Assembly: GCA_001247695.2 (NCBI GenBank)
Contig: LGRX02027929.1
Span: forward strand, 1-64,000
From: Cymbomonas tetramitiformis
Taxonomy: Eukaryota; Chlorophyta; Pyramimonadophyceae; Pyramimonadales; Pyramimonadaceae
DNA: 64,000 nt
Reading direction: 5' to 3'
The position numbers and the translations under genes were made by a program. Position 1 is the first letter of the stretch, and every line of letters starts with the position of its first letter. The notes below the pieces were generated by a model that saw nothing but the letters and a program-made list of their open reading frames with translations, was not told the origin of the DNA and made no database searches. Below are positions 48,232 through 60,157 of the stretch, piece by piece.

Positions 48232-48404
48232 GGCTGTTCCATTTATTGTCCCAGGGGGATGAGGGACATGACTATTTTTGTCTGAGGGGTGGGTGGGGTG
48301 AAAAATATTTGTTAACAGTGGTAACCGGTGTCAAATGTCCGCTGGGTGGGAGGGGGGTCAAAGGTCATGTCCCTCACCCCCCCGCGACAATAAATGGAAC
48401 AGCC
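48232..48404. mobile_element. MITE with about 42-bp terminal inverted repeats
   Basis: The left end ggctgttccatttattgtcc is repeated inverted at the right end (gacaataaatggaacagcc). Identity continues through cagggggatgagggacatgac with a few G-run differences. 173 bp, noncoding. No clear target duplication seen. Confidence 0.75.
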
Positions 48405-49640
48405 CTAATCATTTTGAATCAAGCCAGAGGTTTCAGGTTACGAGCTTCGGCCGCTGCGCGGCCGATCGCGCGATTCTCGACAGAAAGTAATGGAAAGCAG
48501 CTCGTAACTGACACGTAGTAGTCCGGAGTTAGCAGTTACGAGCTGACACTGTCAGCACTCCGGACAGAAAATTAGAATTAAAAAAAAAAAAAAAAAAAAC
48601 GATAAAATCGGGAGGAAATCGCCGCGTCCGGAGGCTCTGACTTTGAAGTAATTTTGAATCATCTTCCATCTTAGTAATTAAGTAATTTTGAATCATCAAT
48701 CATGTCGATCGGATGTGGGATGTGCTCTCAAAAGAAAACGCTCTCTCGCTCTCATCTCACGTTTGTGCAAGTGTTTGTTGAGGAACATAAGATTTAGACA
48801 GTTCAACAGTTGACAGTGCAGTGTGCGATAGAAGTGACGAGTCACGAGGGACGCACTCAGCGACAGCTCTATAACATCAATCTGCGCTTGATATGTGTTC
48901 TCTTATGAGAAATATGATGGCCAAACATAACTACTGTAATTGATTCTTCCCACAGTTGTCGAATTTCGGTCATTTATGCAATGATTAAGGTTTGTGGGTA
49001 ACAAACGTTCAGATCGTTACATTCCACTTCCTCACTTTCAGCGAGCGTCGACGTGCATCTAACCGTGAACCAACATGGGGTCTGCACGTGAGAAACCAGA
49101 GTCCGTCAAAGATAGAAATTGCAGTATCTTTCAGTTTTTTGGCTTTGGTTTCTTCGGAGAAACCAGCCTTGACTCTTCTGAGGACAAAGGAACCCTGGTT
49201 AGTTTCTCTCTTCTTACGGCTCTAGGAGCATAGGCCAGTCAATAGTGAGCACTTTTTGCTGGCACATACTCATGCTGTTTGTAGCCATATATTCGTCACC
49301 ACGCCATGAAAGTCTCAAACTTTACTCTTTCTTTCGCACACATGTCCTAAGGGTTTTTATCGGTTTGTCAAAGGTGACCGTGTTACCACAATGTGCCCCT
49401 AGCATACAAAATAAGTGGTGAGGGGAGTGTCTGACTTTGATATAAAATTACATTTTCATGACAAGTTTGAAACGGTAGTCACTATGACAATGCGCACTGT
49501 ACTTAGGTATGAATTGCAACGTAGTAGTTTCTAAAGGGGATGAGTTTCTCGAGAGCACAGAACGGCCGTTAACAGAACGGCCGTTACTGCACTTAAATAT
49601 GCATTAAATACCTAGACAGAGCCCTAGGTATTCGACTATC
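48405..49640. other. intergenic with poly(A) tract
   Basis: A run of about 20 A lies at 48579-48599, preceded by gaattagaa-type sequence. A possible small exon with ATG at 49075 (reading MGSAREKPES, ending at a GTTAGT donor near 49198) could belong to the ankyrin gene, but the phases do not join in my model. Confidence 0.3.
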
Positions 49641-49652
49641 GTTTAAGGCAGT

Positions 49653-51027
49653 ATATCGACAAGTGTTTACCTTCTGAGACGCGGCAAAGACGTAAACCTG
49701 ACGCGACTTACTCAAGATGGTGTTCGGCAAACGTTGGCACCGCAGGAAAAAGGACCGTATGTGCAGCGCGCATATCAGAACCGAAGCCTTCTTAGCAACA
49801 TTGAATTTCGAAAGGCCAAGGAGATTTTCGACTGCATTGGGAAGTCGAAGTCGAAGTCGAACGAGCTAGTGAACACCATCCTCAGAGACCCCGTCACCCC
49901 ATTGAATCACGAGGGACCAGTGGAGAGAGCGAATATCAAGAACATCATTACCTTTGGCATCGGATCTGCCGGAGAAACGTTGCTTTTCATGGCAGTGAAA
50001 GGCGACGACTGGAAAATAGTGCAAGAGCTTTTTAAGCGCAACCCTCGCGCCGGCTTGGATTATCATGGAGGTGCTGGCAGAACTACCCCCCGGGGCACCG
50101 CACCGCCCCCACTGACTATGACCGCCTGGGATGCTGCCTGTGAATATCGGGAAATATCGCGTCACGCGTGCTCTGGAGTTTCACACATATTTCAAAATCA
50201 GGCGAGATGGCCCTGTTTGCACTCAAGAGAGGCTCCGCAGCCTCGAGGAAGCTGGGTAGGATACGCGTCGGTTGCCCGCTGGTCCAGTCATACTTCCACC
50301 TCGCACAGTGTCTTGTCGGCTGCCAAGGTAACGCACAAAACTAGAAAGAAGCAAACTGGATGTGAAATGGGCGGAAGTCGATTGTTTTTGTTCGTGCAAT
50401 TGGTCGCAGCTTGTCGTTTGCTCCTTCTGTGCATGTCATCACTCCTTTCAGCAGTGCAAACGCAGCGTCATGGATATCACCTGTTAGTAGCAATTGTTGC
50501 AACTTGGCAGTTTGTGCTTCTGATGCGGCCCTCACGAAAATACAGAGTGGGATGGTGGTTGCACCGTTTCTATTCCACTTGTAAGCGAGCCATATTCTGA
50601 GTGCAACACAGTTGTGTTTGGCAGGATATTACAGTATGATAGATCTCGCCGATGCGGAGGGTACAACCGCTTTAATGTGGGCAGTGGAAACATCGAATTC
50701 GGATGCTGTAGAGCAGCTGACGGTATTTTTCGATGCAAATCCGAACTTGCGAAATCCGAGCACCAATAAAAGTGCAAAGGATATTGCGGCGGATCAGATA
50801 ACGATAGCCAAGGAGACTGCACATAGAATGGACACAAACGTGTTGCAGAACATAATAGAAATAAAGGAATGGTTGGACCTGACCCAGGACAGAATGAAGG
50901 TCCTCTACTTCAACAGAAAGAGGGATCCAAAGCAAAATCAAGCCCTTGCATACAAGTTTGGGAGCAAGACTCTGATAACTGGAAAAGCTTGATCTTCCAT
51001 TCAATACAGGGAGGCAACTTGCCCTGT
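49653..51027 (+). CDS. ankyrin-repeat protein, partial gene model
   Basis: Several segments read as ankyrin repeats. YLLRRGKDVNLT at about 49670 opens a frame that continues through 49734. AGETLLFMAVKGDDWKIVQE and a helix follow. The second exon from about 50625 has EGTTALMWAVETSNSDAVEQ and KSAKDIAADQ. A third repeat-like stretch, NWKSLIFHSIQGG, is in the next frame near 50970-51020; it is joined in phase if a short intron at about 50899-50959 (GT...AG) is removed. A GTAAGT donor follows at 51028. The first and last exons and the join across 50150-50624 are unresolved. Function beyond protein-protein interaction cannot be stated. Confidence 0.55.
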
Positions 51028-52328
51028 GTAAGTGAATTTCTAACTATTTTTCATCGCGTTCTTAAAAATAATTTGCAGTGACGTGTACTATCCTCTAGAT
51101 TTTAAGGCCTTGCGTATCCTATCTGGGAGTCCCTATCTGTGAGTTCAAGCCTGAGATGCCTTTATCTCTTGTGATAGACTGTGGCACTTAAGCCTCTGTA
51201 GCTTGGCTGCCTCGCCTCTTTTGATCATTTAATTGTGGTCATCACCGGGCTTTCGGTCATACGCATAGAGTTTGGTGAGATATTTCCTGAAGTGTTCCCA
51301 GACAGCCTCCCCAGAGTCTCGGTGCAGGCCTGTGGCAGATTCCAAAGTCCGTACATTGTGTGACTGAATGGTTGTGCCGGTCATTGTATGTCAGTCAGCA
51401 ATGACTAGCTATACTCCACAGAATTTCCGGCCGTTATTGCCTTCGGTCTATTCGCTTTAGGTAGGTGGGGTTGAGAACTTGGGATGCGCTTGGGCTCCGC
51501 ACAATGCTGAGCGGCATCGCATTCGGGGATCCCAGCCGAGTCGTGGGTAATGACGTTTTAATTTAGTGATTTTCTTAATGCCTTGCGGGATGTAGTACCG
51601 TGTATTTTATTGTTTATCATACGGTATTGTTGCGACTGTGTGTGACCGCCTTGACTCACCGATAGATACCTTTATCTCATTATGACCTATCCCACGGGCT
51701 ATGGTGCACACGCACTGTTAATCGAGGACACGATCATTCTGATTAATCGAGCATCGTCCGACGATACCGGAAGTTCAAATGGCTTATGAAGAATAGCATT
51801 ATCAATCGATATAAATTCAATGGACGACTTATTCATATCAATCGACCGCTCAAATGACTAATCCATATCAGTATGAGTGTTAGATATATAGTTACAGTTA
51901 TATATCGGGCTACAATCAGAATGCTTTCACTTTCGGTAAATTGACTAAGTGTCCTAAAATATAACGAAAGCACGGCTTAAGCCGGAAACCCTAAACCTGT
52001 GACACCCGTACTATACGGTGTATTAGTACAGCTATAGGATAGTGACACCCAGATTGCCACATCTAGCACACCGCCCTGTACTGTTACGTAGGAAAAGTTA
52101 GGGTGGAGCAGGCAGATTTGTTAGGGAACAAACACCATCTCAAACGGTGGAAACAGATTTCCAGTGGGGGCCTATGCTGTCGGCCAAGGCGGTCCCAATC
52201 TAGCTAGTGCAGTACACCGACGGCATCTTGGCATGTAAACTGATCTAACGGCACTACTAGCAAACTGAAATCTACGCTAGCCACCTTGATCCTTGAAAGT
52301 GGTCCACAAAGCAGAGTTCACAGATTTT
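51028..52328. other. intergenic or intron, nothing recognised
   Basis: May hold further exons of the ankyrin gene. No family motifs, RNA gene or clear repeat seen. Confidence 0.3.
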
Positions 52329-53084
52329 TTAGTTGTTGTCCTGAACCTCAAACTCCAGATTGGAGAAGTCAAAATAGTCAGAGTCCAGATTTAAGGTGCC
52401 CAAATTGTCAGAGTCCAGATAACCAGAGTCCAAACCGAAGTTGTCGTGGGAGATAGAGTCCAGAGTGCTGTAGGGCATGGTGTCAAAGTGCCAGAAGCTG
52501 TCTGCGGACACCACCGATGGTGTAGCAATCCCGCAGCAGAGTGCAGAGCCCGCACTGGCTCCAATCAAGCACATGCTCAAACAGACAAAGAGTGTTGGCA
52601 CAGCGGCGGCACTGAGACAGTCAGTAAGTCCACTGCGGTGCATCCTCACACCACCGACCCGTGGAGCGGGCGGTAAACGGTCGTACCGGATATGGTCATC
52701 CTCGTCCTCGATGTCGCTCTCGGAGTCGCTCTCGAGGTCAATCACGTCCACGAAGAAATCGTTCGCGGGAGAAATTAAGGAAGTCCCGGTGGCGAAAGAG
52801 TGCATGGAAACCTCGGAGTCGTCGTGAAAGCCCAAGGACACGGACATGTTGTCCATGAAAGACTTGGCGAAGGGCGGCTCGGTGTCGGGGAACTGCTTTG
52901 GAAACGGCATGCCGTTCTCGCTCGTGTCGCTCTCCGCAATGTCAATGGTGGCGTGCGTCACGGCGTCGTACTCCACAGTTGGAGCCGAGTCAAAATGCAG
53001 CATCGGAAAGTGCTGTACGTCACCAGCACCACCGGCAGCCTGCTTAAGCTGGCGGAGAGAATCTCTTGCCTCCTGCACGCGCAT
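52329..53084 (-). CDS. acidic hypothetical protein with one membrane segment
   Basis: 251-codon ORF, not recognised. The N-terminal coil begins RVQEARDSLRQLKQAA. The middle is Asp/Glu-rich (DVIDLESDSESDIEDEDDH, about residues 113-131). One hydrophobic segment follows (PTLFVCLSMCLIGASAGSAL). The tail is repetitive in Leu-Asp-Ser (LDSGYLDSDNLGTLNLDSDY). Composition resembles linkers of algal retroelement polyproteins, but no domain supports that. A short ORF at 5065-5283 has a similar FDxxP...L-D-S style. Could be a gag-linker remnant or a lineage-specific gene. Confidence 0.35.
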   Translation of the reverse strand: MRVQEARDSLRQLKQAAGGAGDVQHFPMLHFDSAPTVEYDAVTHATIDIAESDTSENGMPFPKQFPDTEPPFAKSFMDNMSVSLGFHDDSEVSMHSFATGTSLISPANDFFVDVIDLESDSESDIEDEDDHIRYDRLPPAPRVGGVRMHRSGLTDCLSAAAVPTLFVCLSMCLIGASAGSALCCGIATPSVVSADSFWHFDTMPYSTLDSISHDNFGLDSGYLDSDNLGTLNLDSDYFDFSNLEFEVQDNN

Positions 53085-56000
53085 TGCAAGTGCGGTGTGA
53101 GGGGCGGTAGCGGGCAGTACGCAAAACCGGCATACTGCGCCCGAAGGCGGATGTTGATGTCGTCAGCTGTCAGGGTTATGACCGATGACATATGTGTCAT
53201 ACATGTCATACGTGTCATACCTGTCATACATGTCATACCATGTCATGTCATGTCATATATTATTATGACAGTCGGTCATGTCATATATTATTATGATAGT
53301 CGACAGTATGGTCGATCATGACTGTACAGGTCGAGTCGCGTCATACATTTATGACAGTCGTCAGTACGGTCGACGATGACTGTACATGTCGCCAGATGAT
53401 TATGTCATATCATCAGGCATCCCTGTCATCGAGAGTTCGTATGATTGAACTCGAAGATGGCAAAGCAAAGATACATCTTGGAAACAAACCAAGAACCATC
53501 TTTAGCTTTCAGCATGCGCAGAACTCGCATGTGCAACATGAACGAACTAGTCGTTACTACCATGCTGGTCGTTCAACCTACGTCTCGGGTTCACAACCCA
53601 ATGGCGGTACCATCTAAGATGATGGGTGACGTAGGTATAAAAGTGAGGAAGCGTTGTGCTTCAGCAGATCCTCTTACAGAGACTGCACTCACAAACCCGC
53701 TCATCCGTTCACCTGCATTGCTGTCCAACTTTGCAGTGTTTCATTGTATATTGATAATATATTCACGGCGCTTGTATCTACAGCCGTATCAGTGGTATTC
53801 TGAAAGTCGTCAAGGCACGATACTCGAGAACCCAAGTGGGTGCAGTGATAGACATAGCATATTTAATATTGTTCGCAGGTTTGCAGGAGGGCGCACATAC
53901 GCCAGCGTTCGCATAAATTGAATATCTGCAGCCCGAATAATATACGTTCGCATATCGACAGCACAGAAATTGCGCGAGAAGATTTTCCGCAGCGTACTCG
54001 CAGAAACAGCTGATCGCACATATACGCGATAAGGTGTGCATATGGCATATATCGGCGCATCAATGAAATGTACACGATAAATGGTTCGCGGATATATGCA
54101 TGTTCGCAGATGCGATAAATCATCGGCAAAATCGTTTCCGCGCGGAAAATCATCAGCGCAGTATCGCAATTTTCATGATTGTGCTGAATTGCTTTTTGTA
54201 CGGCTTCATATATGTTGATGCGCGATGGTCGCATACTGCGCGATTGTCACATATTTTGCAGAAGTTGATCGCAGCATGCGCGCGCTTGCAAGAATCACGT
54301 TCGAAAATTGTCTAGAATAATATATGACATAGTGGTCATCGACAGAATCTTGATTTGTATACATGTCAGCGCTCGTATCATATGCTGATGAATGGCGACG
54401 ACAATTCATACTTTTCATCAGCAGCGCGCTCGCATTTGTATACAACGTACATCAGTGATTTTTGCAAATCATCTCTACGCACTGTTTACAATCACTGCGT
54501 GCAATGATTTATGGCCTGTCAGCATAATATATACCTTTCATGATTTCATAAAATGCGAGGAATGCTCGATTTTAGCACGTACAGTTTTAATGTGTCTACA
54601 TGCAGTGAGAAGCACACATGTGTACGCGCGATGAAATCATATGCAGAATGATTGTATATATGCAGGAATGCTAAGAGCACATGATCGCTATGCTGTGGAT
54701 ACATACTGCTGTGAATGCCTTATTGTCATACTGCAGCAGATTCCAATGTTCTGATGACCACACAAATACTTTTGATCATCAGCATTATACTTATCAGCAG
54801 CACAATGATCTGTGCACAATATGTGTGTGCAGATCAACACACACACACATACACTCATTTCACTTACAGCAATCATCAATACACAGTGCATATACTTTTA
54901 TATCATGCACACATCTTATGCTGAATGATTGCAATGTTGTGAATGGTACATACTTTATTATACTGTACAGCTTGATCACGATAACAGCTGTAGTACATAG
55001 AGCATAAGCATATTGCAGTGAATGCTAGTTTATATTCGAATCCATGTTGCAAAGGGTGCCTGACAGTAATCTAAACACCATAATTAGTTTGTCGTGCCCT
55101 GGTGGAGCCGAGATGCTCTCCAGGTAACATGTACATTCTATGGTGGATTACTTGAAGGAATGCTCACCTGAGCTTCATGTAAAATCAATCAGCAACTCAT
55201 TTCGTAATGAGATTATCATGGAATTACAACAATCCCTAAACTATATATATCATGTTAGATGTAATCAGTACGTGGTATGCTGACAATCTGCATGATAGGT
55301 TGTTAGGATATTGTGATATCCATAAAGATCTTGCAAAGTGTGTGCAAGTATAAACACACACACACACACTAGTACTAATCAGCACAATATACTGCACAAA
55401 CACTAGCATTCATTATACATGTTGACAATACACTGACTCCAAGTGTAATGATCAAGTATTGTATCAATACATAATACACAGATCCCACTTCCAAACACAT
55501 GTGCGTGGAAGTGTCAGTGATGGCGATACATAAGGGAACAGGATAAGAAACCATGCTGAAGGGCTGGATGGAGAATATCTCCAGACCCGAAGGCATTATA
55601 CAATGCTCAAATAAGCAGCTGGTCACTGCTGAGCATTGTCCACTCGTCTCACTATCGCTGGAGCAACATCAATATCTACATTGCATTCTGACAGTTGATA
55701 CAGATGATCACTTCACATGCATGTACCAACTCAGATTAGCAACCATACATGAATTGACAAAAGGTGGTTGTGGACGTACACACACACAAACATTGTGTTG
55801 TGTAAAAACTGCTCAGATTACATCTAGCAGTGTCCAGATGTATTTGAACACAGAGATATCACTTGATATACTCGTTGTATACATCCAAATATATCTTAGG
55901 ATCTGACACAACTGTGAATTCATTTACAGTTGATTTATCTTAAATATCACCAGAGAGTGCATTTGCCTCCATGAGTTTCAATCAGAAAAACCCACATTAC

Positions 56001-57028
56001 ATGTTCACTATACATGTTGATTTTTTTGAGATATTCACTGTTGTGCCATGAAAAATATCATGTGCAAAAGTGAAGAATGTTGCAATATTTCTGTAGCTTG
56101 CAACACACACACACACTGAGACATGATATATATATTATCCGAAACATGGCTGAAAAAGGCTGTAAAATCGGTGAAAAATGCTGGCGATAAATTTCAAAAC
56201 TGAAATTTCGACCTCATTTTATTTCAAAAAATATTTTAATACCTATTGAGGTATGTGAAAATCACAACAACCATGGTCATATCTCGTGTAACACCCTAGA
56301 TATTAGGTGTGTAATATATAGGGGTGAACATATTGGCTGTAACGAGAAATCGGTCAAAATACAATACGTGTAATCTTTTGCAAATTCGGGATTGATTTTT
56401 TTTGCTATAATGGATATTTATCTATCAAATAACAATCCCTGAAAGACATAACACGTGTAACACCCTGTAACACCCTAATATTTGAATGTGTGTGTCAGGG
56501 GTGTAACGTACCCTCTGAAAATCACTTAACATTCACTTAGGTATTGAATGCAGTTTTGCTTAAAAATCTTTGCAAAAACGTTATACTGCTTATTTTTTAC
56601 CTGTATTAGGGTTACTGATATCAAGTAACACCCTAAACACTGTATTGAGTAACAGGGTCACTGTAACTATATATGCTCTAAAATGCCAGTTTTATTTCGT
56701 AAAACTTCGTTTTTTGGTATTATTATATCATGCTAAATCATCATAGACATGATAATACTACGGGCAACAACCCAAGAACTGTGACAGATGATTCCTATAA
56801 GGAATGCATGCTATTTTGAGGTATTGGCAATTGACAACTGCCACTATATCACACACTTCCTTGAGGGGGGAAGAAGGTGGATATATATATATATACTTAC
56901 CTCATTATTATGTACGAATATAATACATGTATGTAAACATGTCGATATACCATATATAACATATAAATCACACACACTCAGTTAGACAATTAGCTGAAGG
57001 TATTTTTTGTGCTGTGTTTTGTTTTTAG
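53085..57028. other. AT-rich intergenic DNA with microsatellites
   Basis: Contains tgtcatac-type repeats at 53180-53380, (ca)n runs near 54836-54850, 55355-55368 and 56103-56115, an (at)n run at 56881-56894, and gtaacaccct repeated between 56280 and 56660. No protein-coding gene recognised. It probably includes the untranslated 5' part of the Ty3 element downstream, though no LTR was identified. Confidence 0.45.
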
Positions 57029-57394
57029 ATGGTTACTATCGAAGAGGAAGAGCATGAGATTCCTGATATCAACCCAGATCATTCGACTTGGTTTTTCGAC
57101 ATACTTGGTTCATACGATGCATACAGTCGGTTTAAAATCCCGAAGTGGATCGCTGGTTATGCCGATACACTAACCAGATATGACCACATAGGCTATTATG
57201 ACAATGTCGGTCGCATGAAACCAGATATGAGCCGGTACAAGGATCCTGCCAATGAGCCTCAGGCACCAGAAGCAGAGTATACAGCAGACAGTCCTCCGAT
57301 GGTCTTTGTAGATCCAGATGCAGATACAGTACCAGCACCAGCTCCACCAGCTTCCACCCAGTTTGGTCCCCAAGGTGAAAATGACACCACCTAG
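57029..57394 (+). CDS. Ty3/gypsy gag N-terminal ORF
   Basis: 121 codons starting MVTIEEEEHEI directly after a T-rich stretch ending in tag. Acidic, Pro-rich C-terminus. It overlaps the next ORF by 77 nt in a different frame. The gag core starts where this frame ends, so the two are probably one gag split by a frameshift, mutational or programmed. No domain of its own. Confidence 0.5.
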   Translation: MVTIEEEEHEIPDINPDHSTWFFDILGSYDAYSRFKIPKWIAGYADTLTRYDHIGYYDNVGRMKPDMSRYKDPANEPQAPEAEYTADSPPMVFVDPDADTVPAPAPPASTQFGPQGENDTT

Positions 57395-58430
57395 GGAATT
57401 CAAATCAGGACAGGACGCAGAGGTCTGGTTGGATACAGTGGACAGATATTTCCAGTTCACTTATCCAGGTGTCAATGATAAGGATTTGATCACAGTGTTT
57501 CTTACTCTCATACAGAATAACGACAGACACTATTTCCAGGTCTTGGCACAACAACCATATGCCACTTATGAGATGGTCAGACAGACGTTCCTCGGACAAT
57601 TTGGTAATCCTCATAAGAGATCAGTAGCCAAGAAACACCTAATGGCACTGACTCAAGGAACCCAAACCTTTGCAGATTATTTGCGCACATTTACATCACT
57701 GGCTTCTTTAGCAGCAGTTGATTTAAATGATGTGCTAATAAAGGACAGATTCGTCACCAATATGGATTCTGATCTCCGCAGACAGTTCCAGCTCAGATAC
57801 CTGACAGAAGAGCAGAGGAACAATATGTCGTGGCAAGAAACCACACAGATATTGCTTGATTTGAACTACGTCATTCACTCAAAGCAATCAGAAACCCTTC
57901 ACTATCGGGGTCAGAAGGAGCAGTCATCTGGAGGTCCATCCAAGAAGGATAAGGACAGAGGACGTGGCCAGAAGCCATATGACAGAACCAACAGAAATCG
58001 GAATTGGAATCAGAGTGGCAGTCAGAACTCCAATCAGAATCGGAACAAAGGAAAAGGTGGTAAAGGCAAGGGCAAAGGAAAAGGAAAAGGAAAATCACAG
58101 AATGATAAGACCTGCAATCGTTGTGGTCGTGTTGGTCACATCGAGAAGGATTGTTTTGCCACCAGGACCAATGATGGAAAGGAGATCAAGGGTAAGCCAC
58201 CAGCTCAGAATCCTTTTCAGAATCAGAGACAGCCACAGAAGAATCAGGGTGCTAAGGATGGGTCTGGCAAACTCATCAATACGATCAACACCTTGGTCAA
58301 GGAACTGAAGAGTCAGCACAGCATCAATGCAGCAGTTGCAACTCCAGATCCAGTTCCATCAGCTCCAGCTCCTCAGGGAAACTCTCAGGGTACTGCGCAG
58401 GTACCGGTGTTGAGAGCACCCCGAGGGTAG
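57318..58430 (+). CDS. Ty3/gypsy gag with CCHC zinc knuckle
   Basis: Structural protein of the element. Residues about 22-170 match the retrotransposon gag fold (VWLDTVDRYFQF, HYFQVLAQQPYATYEMVRQT, TFADYLRTFTSLA). A basic Lys/Gly/Asn-rich stretch follows, then the nucleocapsid zinc knuckle CNRCGRVGHIEKDC (CX2CX4HX4C). The first residues before MTPPREF are in the overlap with the upstream ORF and may not be used. Confidence 0.85.
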   Translation: MQIQYQHQLHQLPPSLVPKVKMTPPREFKSGQDAEVWLDTVDRYFQFTYPGVNDKDLITVFLTLIQNNDRHYFQVLAQQPYATYEMVRQTFLGQFGNPHKRSVAKKHLMALTQGTQTFADYLRTFTSLASLAAVDLNDVLIKDRFVTNMDSDLRRQFQLRYLTEEQRNNMSWQETTQILLDLNYVIHSKQSETLHYRGQKEQSSGGPSKKDKDRGRGQKPYDRTNRNRNWNQSGSQNSNQNRNKGKGGKGKGKGKGKGKSQNDKTCNRCGRVGHIEKDCFATRTNDGKEIKGKPPAQNPFQNQRQPQKNQGAKDGSGKLINTINTLVKELKSQHSINAAVATPDPVPSAPAPQGNSQGTAQVPVLRAPRG

Positions 58431-58504
58431 ATCAGCCTGAAGATGCCACTGAAGCAAGTGGCCGGATTGAGAGTATCTCAGAAGAAGTCCTTTCCAGTCT
58501 GACA

Positions 58505-60157
58505 TTGCAGTTTCAGCAGATGGACAATCCCACAGAACACATCGCACAGATGCAGTCTCAAACAGCACAGCTGAAATCACAGAAGAAGCTGTTGTTGTAT
58601 AAAGGGAAAGTTTATGGACAGAGTACTCACATTTTGGTAGATCCAGGAGCCACATCGTCTTTCATCGACAGACAGTTCGCTGCTCAGCTTGGTATACCTC
58701 CCACAGATTCTTCATCATTTTCAGTGGGATTGGCTGGAGGAAGCCAACTATCATGCACATCCTATCTTCCCAAGGCTACATTTTCTTTGGGCAAGTATAA
58801 GGATACAGAAGATTTCTACATCATTGACATGAAACCATTCACTGTCATTCTGGGTCAAGATTGGTTGGAGAGGAGGAATCCACATATTGACTTTCAGACC
58901 AAAAATCTGACGATCACTAGGAAGCATTCATCAGGCTCCAGTATTCGCACAGTATTGTCCAGAGTTGAGCAGACTCCAGACTCAGATGGCCTTCCTGAAA
59001 TGGAATTGGTCAGTGCCACCACTATGAGGAAACATCTCCGTCGCATTCGATCCAGTGGTTCGGCTGAAGAAGCCGTAGCATATCTCTTTTTCCTCTCCGA
59101 GGTCGATGGTGAATTGGTCTTTGCAGCATCAGACTCAGACACCACAATGGAAGACCCCGAGGTCACAGCAGCACGTGATCAAGTGAGAGAAGACTTTTCA
59201 GACGTTTTCCAAGAGGATCTTCCGGCTGGTCATAGGCCAGAGCGGTTTGAAGGTGGATATCATAGAATCGACATCGAACCTGGACATAAGCCTCCTTCAC
59301 AGCCAGTACGCACCATTCCAGCACCCATGATGGAGGAACTCAAACGACAAATCATCAAATATGTCGAGTTGGGTATCCTTCGTCCATCATCATCGCCATA
59401 TGGATGCCCAATCATTTTCGCTCCTAAGCCAGGGGGAAAGTGGAGGATGTGTTGTGATTATCGTGCCCTGAATAACATCACCGTCAAGGACACGTATCCA
59501 CCACCACCACATGACACCCTACTAGAGCAGCTGAAGGGATCAAGATGGTTCAGTAGATTTGATTTCAACCAGTTCTTTCACCAAATCCCCATTCATCCGG
59601 ATGATATACATAAAACTGCTATTCGCACCAGATACGGTTCTTATGAATGGACAGTTATGCCTTTCGGATTGACCAATGCTCCTGCAACAGCACTTCGTGT
59701 AGGAAATCGGGCATTTTTCGACTTCATCGACCAGTTCCTTGTCATATTCATGGACGACACTATCGTATACAGTCCAGATTTTGACAGTCATGTGAAGCAT
59801 GTTCGACAGTTCCTCCAGCGTTGCAGAGATCACCAGTTTTTCATCAGGCCTTCCAAGGTGGAGTTGTTCGTTAAATCTATAGATTTTATCGGACACCACA
59901 TATCTGAAGCAGGCCTATCCATCATCGAAGACAGGATCAGAGCAGTCATGGCAATTCAGCCTCCAGTGTCTTATGGTCCTACCGTTGGAAAGCAGCCTCT
60001 ACGCCGTATGGCTAAAGATGGCAAGACTACATGTATGTCGCTTAGGGGTGGCATATGTCAAATGGATGACATGTGTGGTCTATGGTCTATGGTCTATGGT
60101 TTGTGTAAACATATATTTATGGTAATCTTATGTATGTCATATGTATATTTTATGTAA
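58505..60157 (+). CDS. Ty3/gypsy pol: protease and reverse transcriptase, truncated
   Basis: 550 codons. The aspartic protease core reads ILVDPGATSSFID, with Pro in place of the usual Ser. VILGQDWL marks the protease end. The RT runs from YVELGILRPSSSPYGCPIIF through WRMCCDYRALNNITV, FSRFDFNQFFHQIPI, PFGLTNAPAT and the catalytic FMDD. It ends near SIIEDRIRAVMAIQ, after which the frame runs into simple repeat (LWSMVYGLCKH). RNase H and integrase are absent, so this copy is dead at its 3' end. Confidence 0.9.
   Translation: MQFQQMDNPTEHIAQMQSQTAQLKSQKKLLLYKGKVYGQSTHILVDPGATSSFIDRQFAAQLGIPPTDSSSFSVGLAGGSQLSCTSYLPKATFSLGKYKDTEDFYIIDMKPFTVILGQDWLERRNPHIDFQTKNLTITRKHSSGSSIRTVLSRVEQTPDSDGLPEMELVSATTMRKHLRRIRSSGSAEEAVAYLFFLSEVDGELVFAASDSDTTMEDPEVTAARDQVREDFSDVFQEDLPAGHRPERFEGGYHRIDIEPGHKPPSQPVRTIPAPMMEELKRQIIKYVELGILRPSSSPYGCPIIFAPKPGGKWRMCCDYRALNNITVKDTYPPPPHDTLLEQLKGSRWFSRFDFNQFFHQIPIHPDDIHKTAIRTRYGSYEWTVMPFGLTNAPATALRVGNRAFFDFIDQFLVIFMDDTIVYSPDFDSHVKHVRQFLQRCRDHQFFIRPSKVELFVKSIDFIGHHISEAGLSIIEDRIRAVMAIQPPVSYGPTVGKQPLRRMAKDGKTTCMSLRGGICQMDDMCGLWSMVYGLCKHIFMVILCMSYVYFM

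Noticed and set aside
51950..52020. Telomere-like aaaccctaaacc
   Set aside because: Only one imperfect copy; no tandem array.
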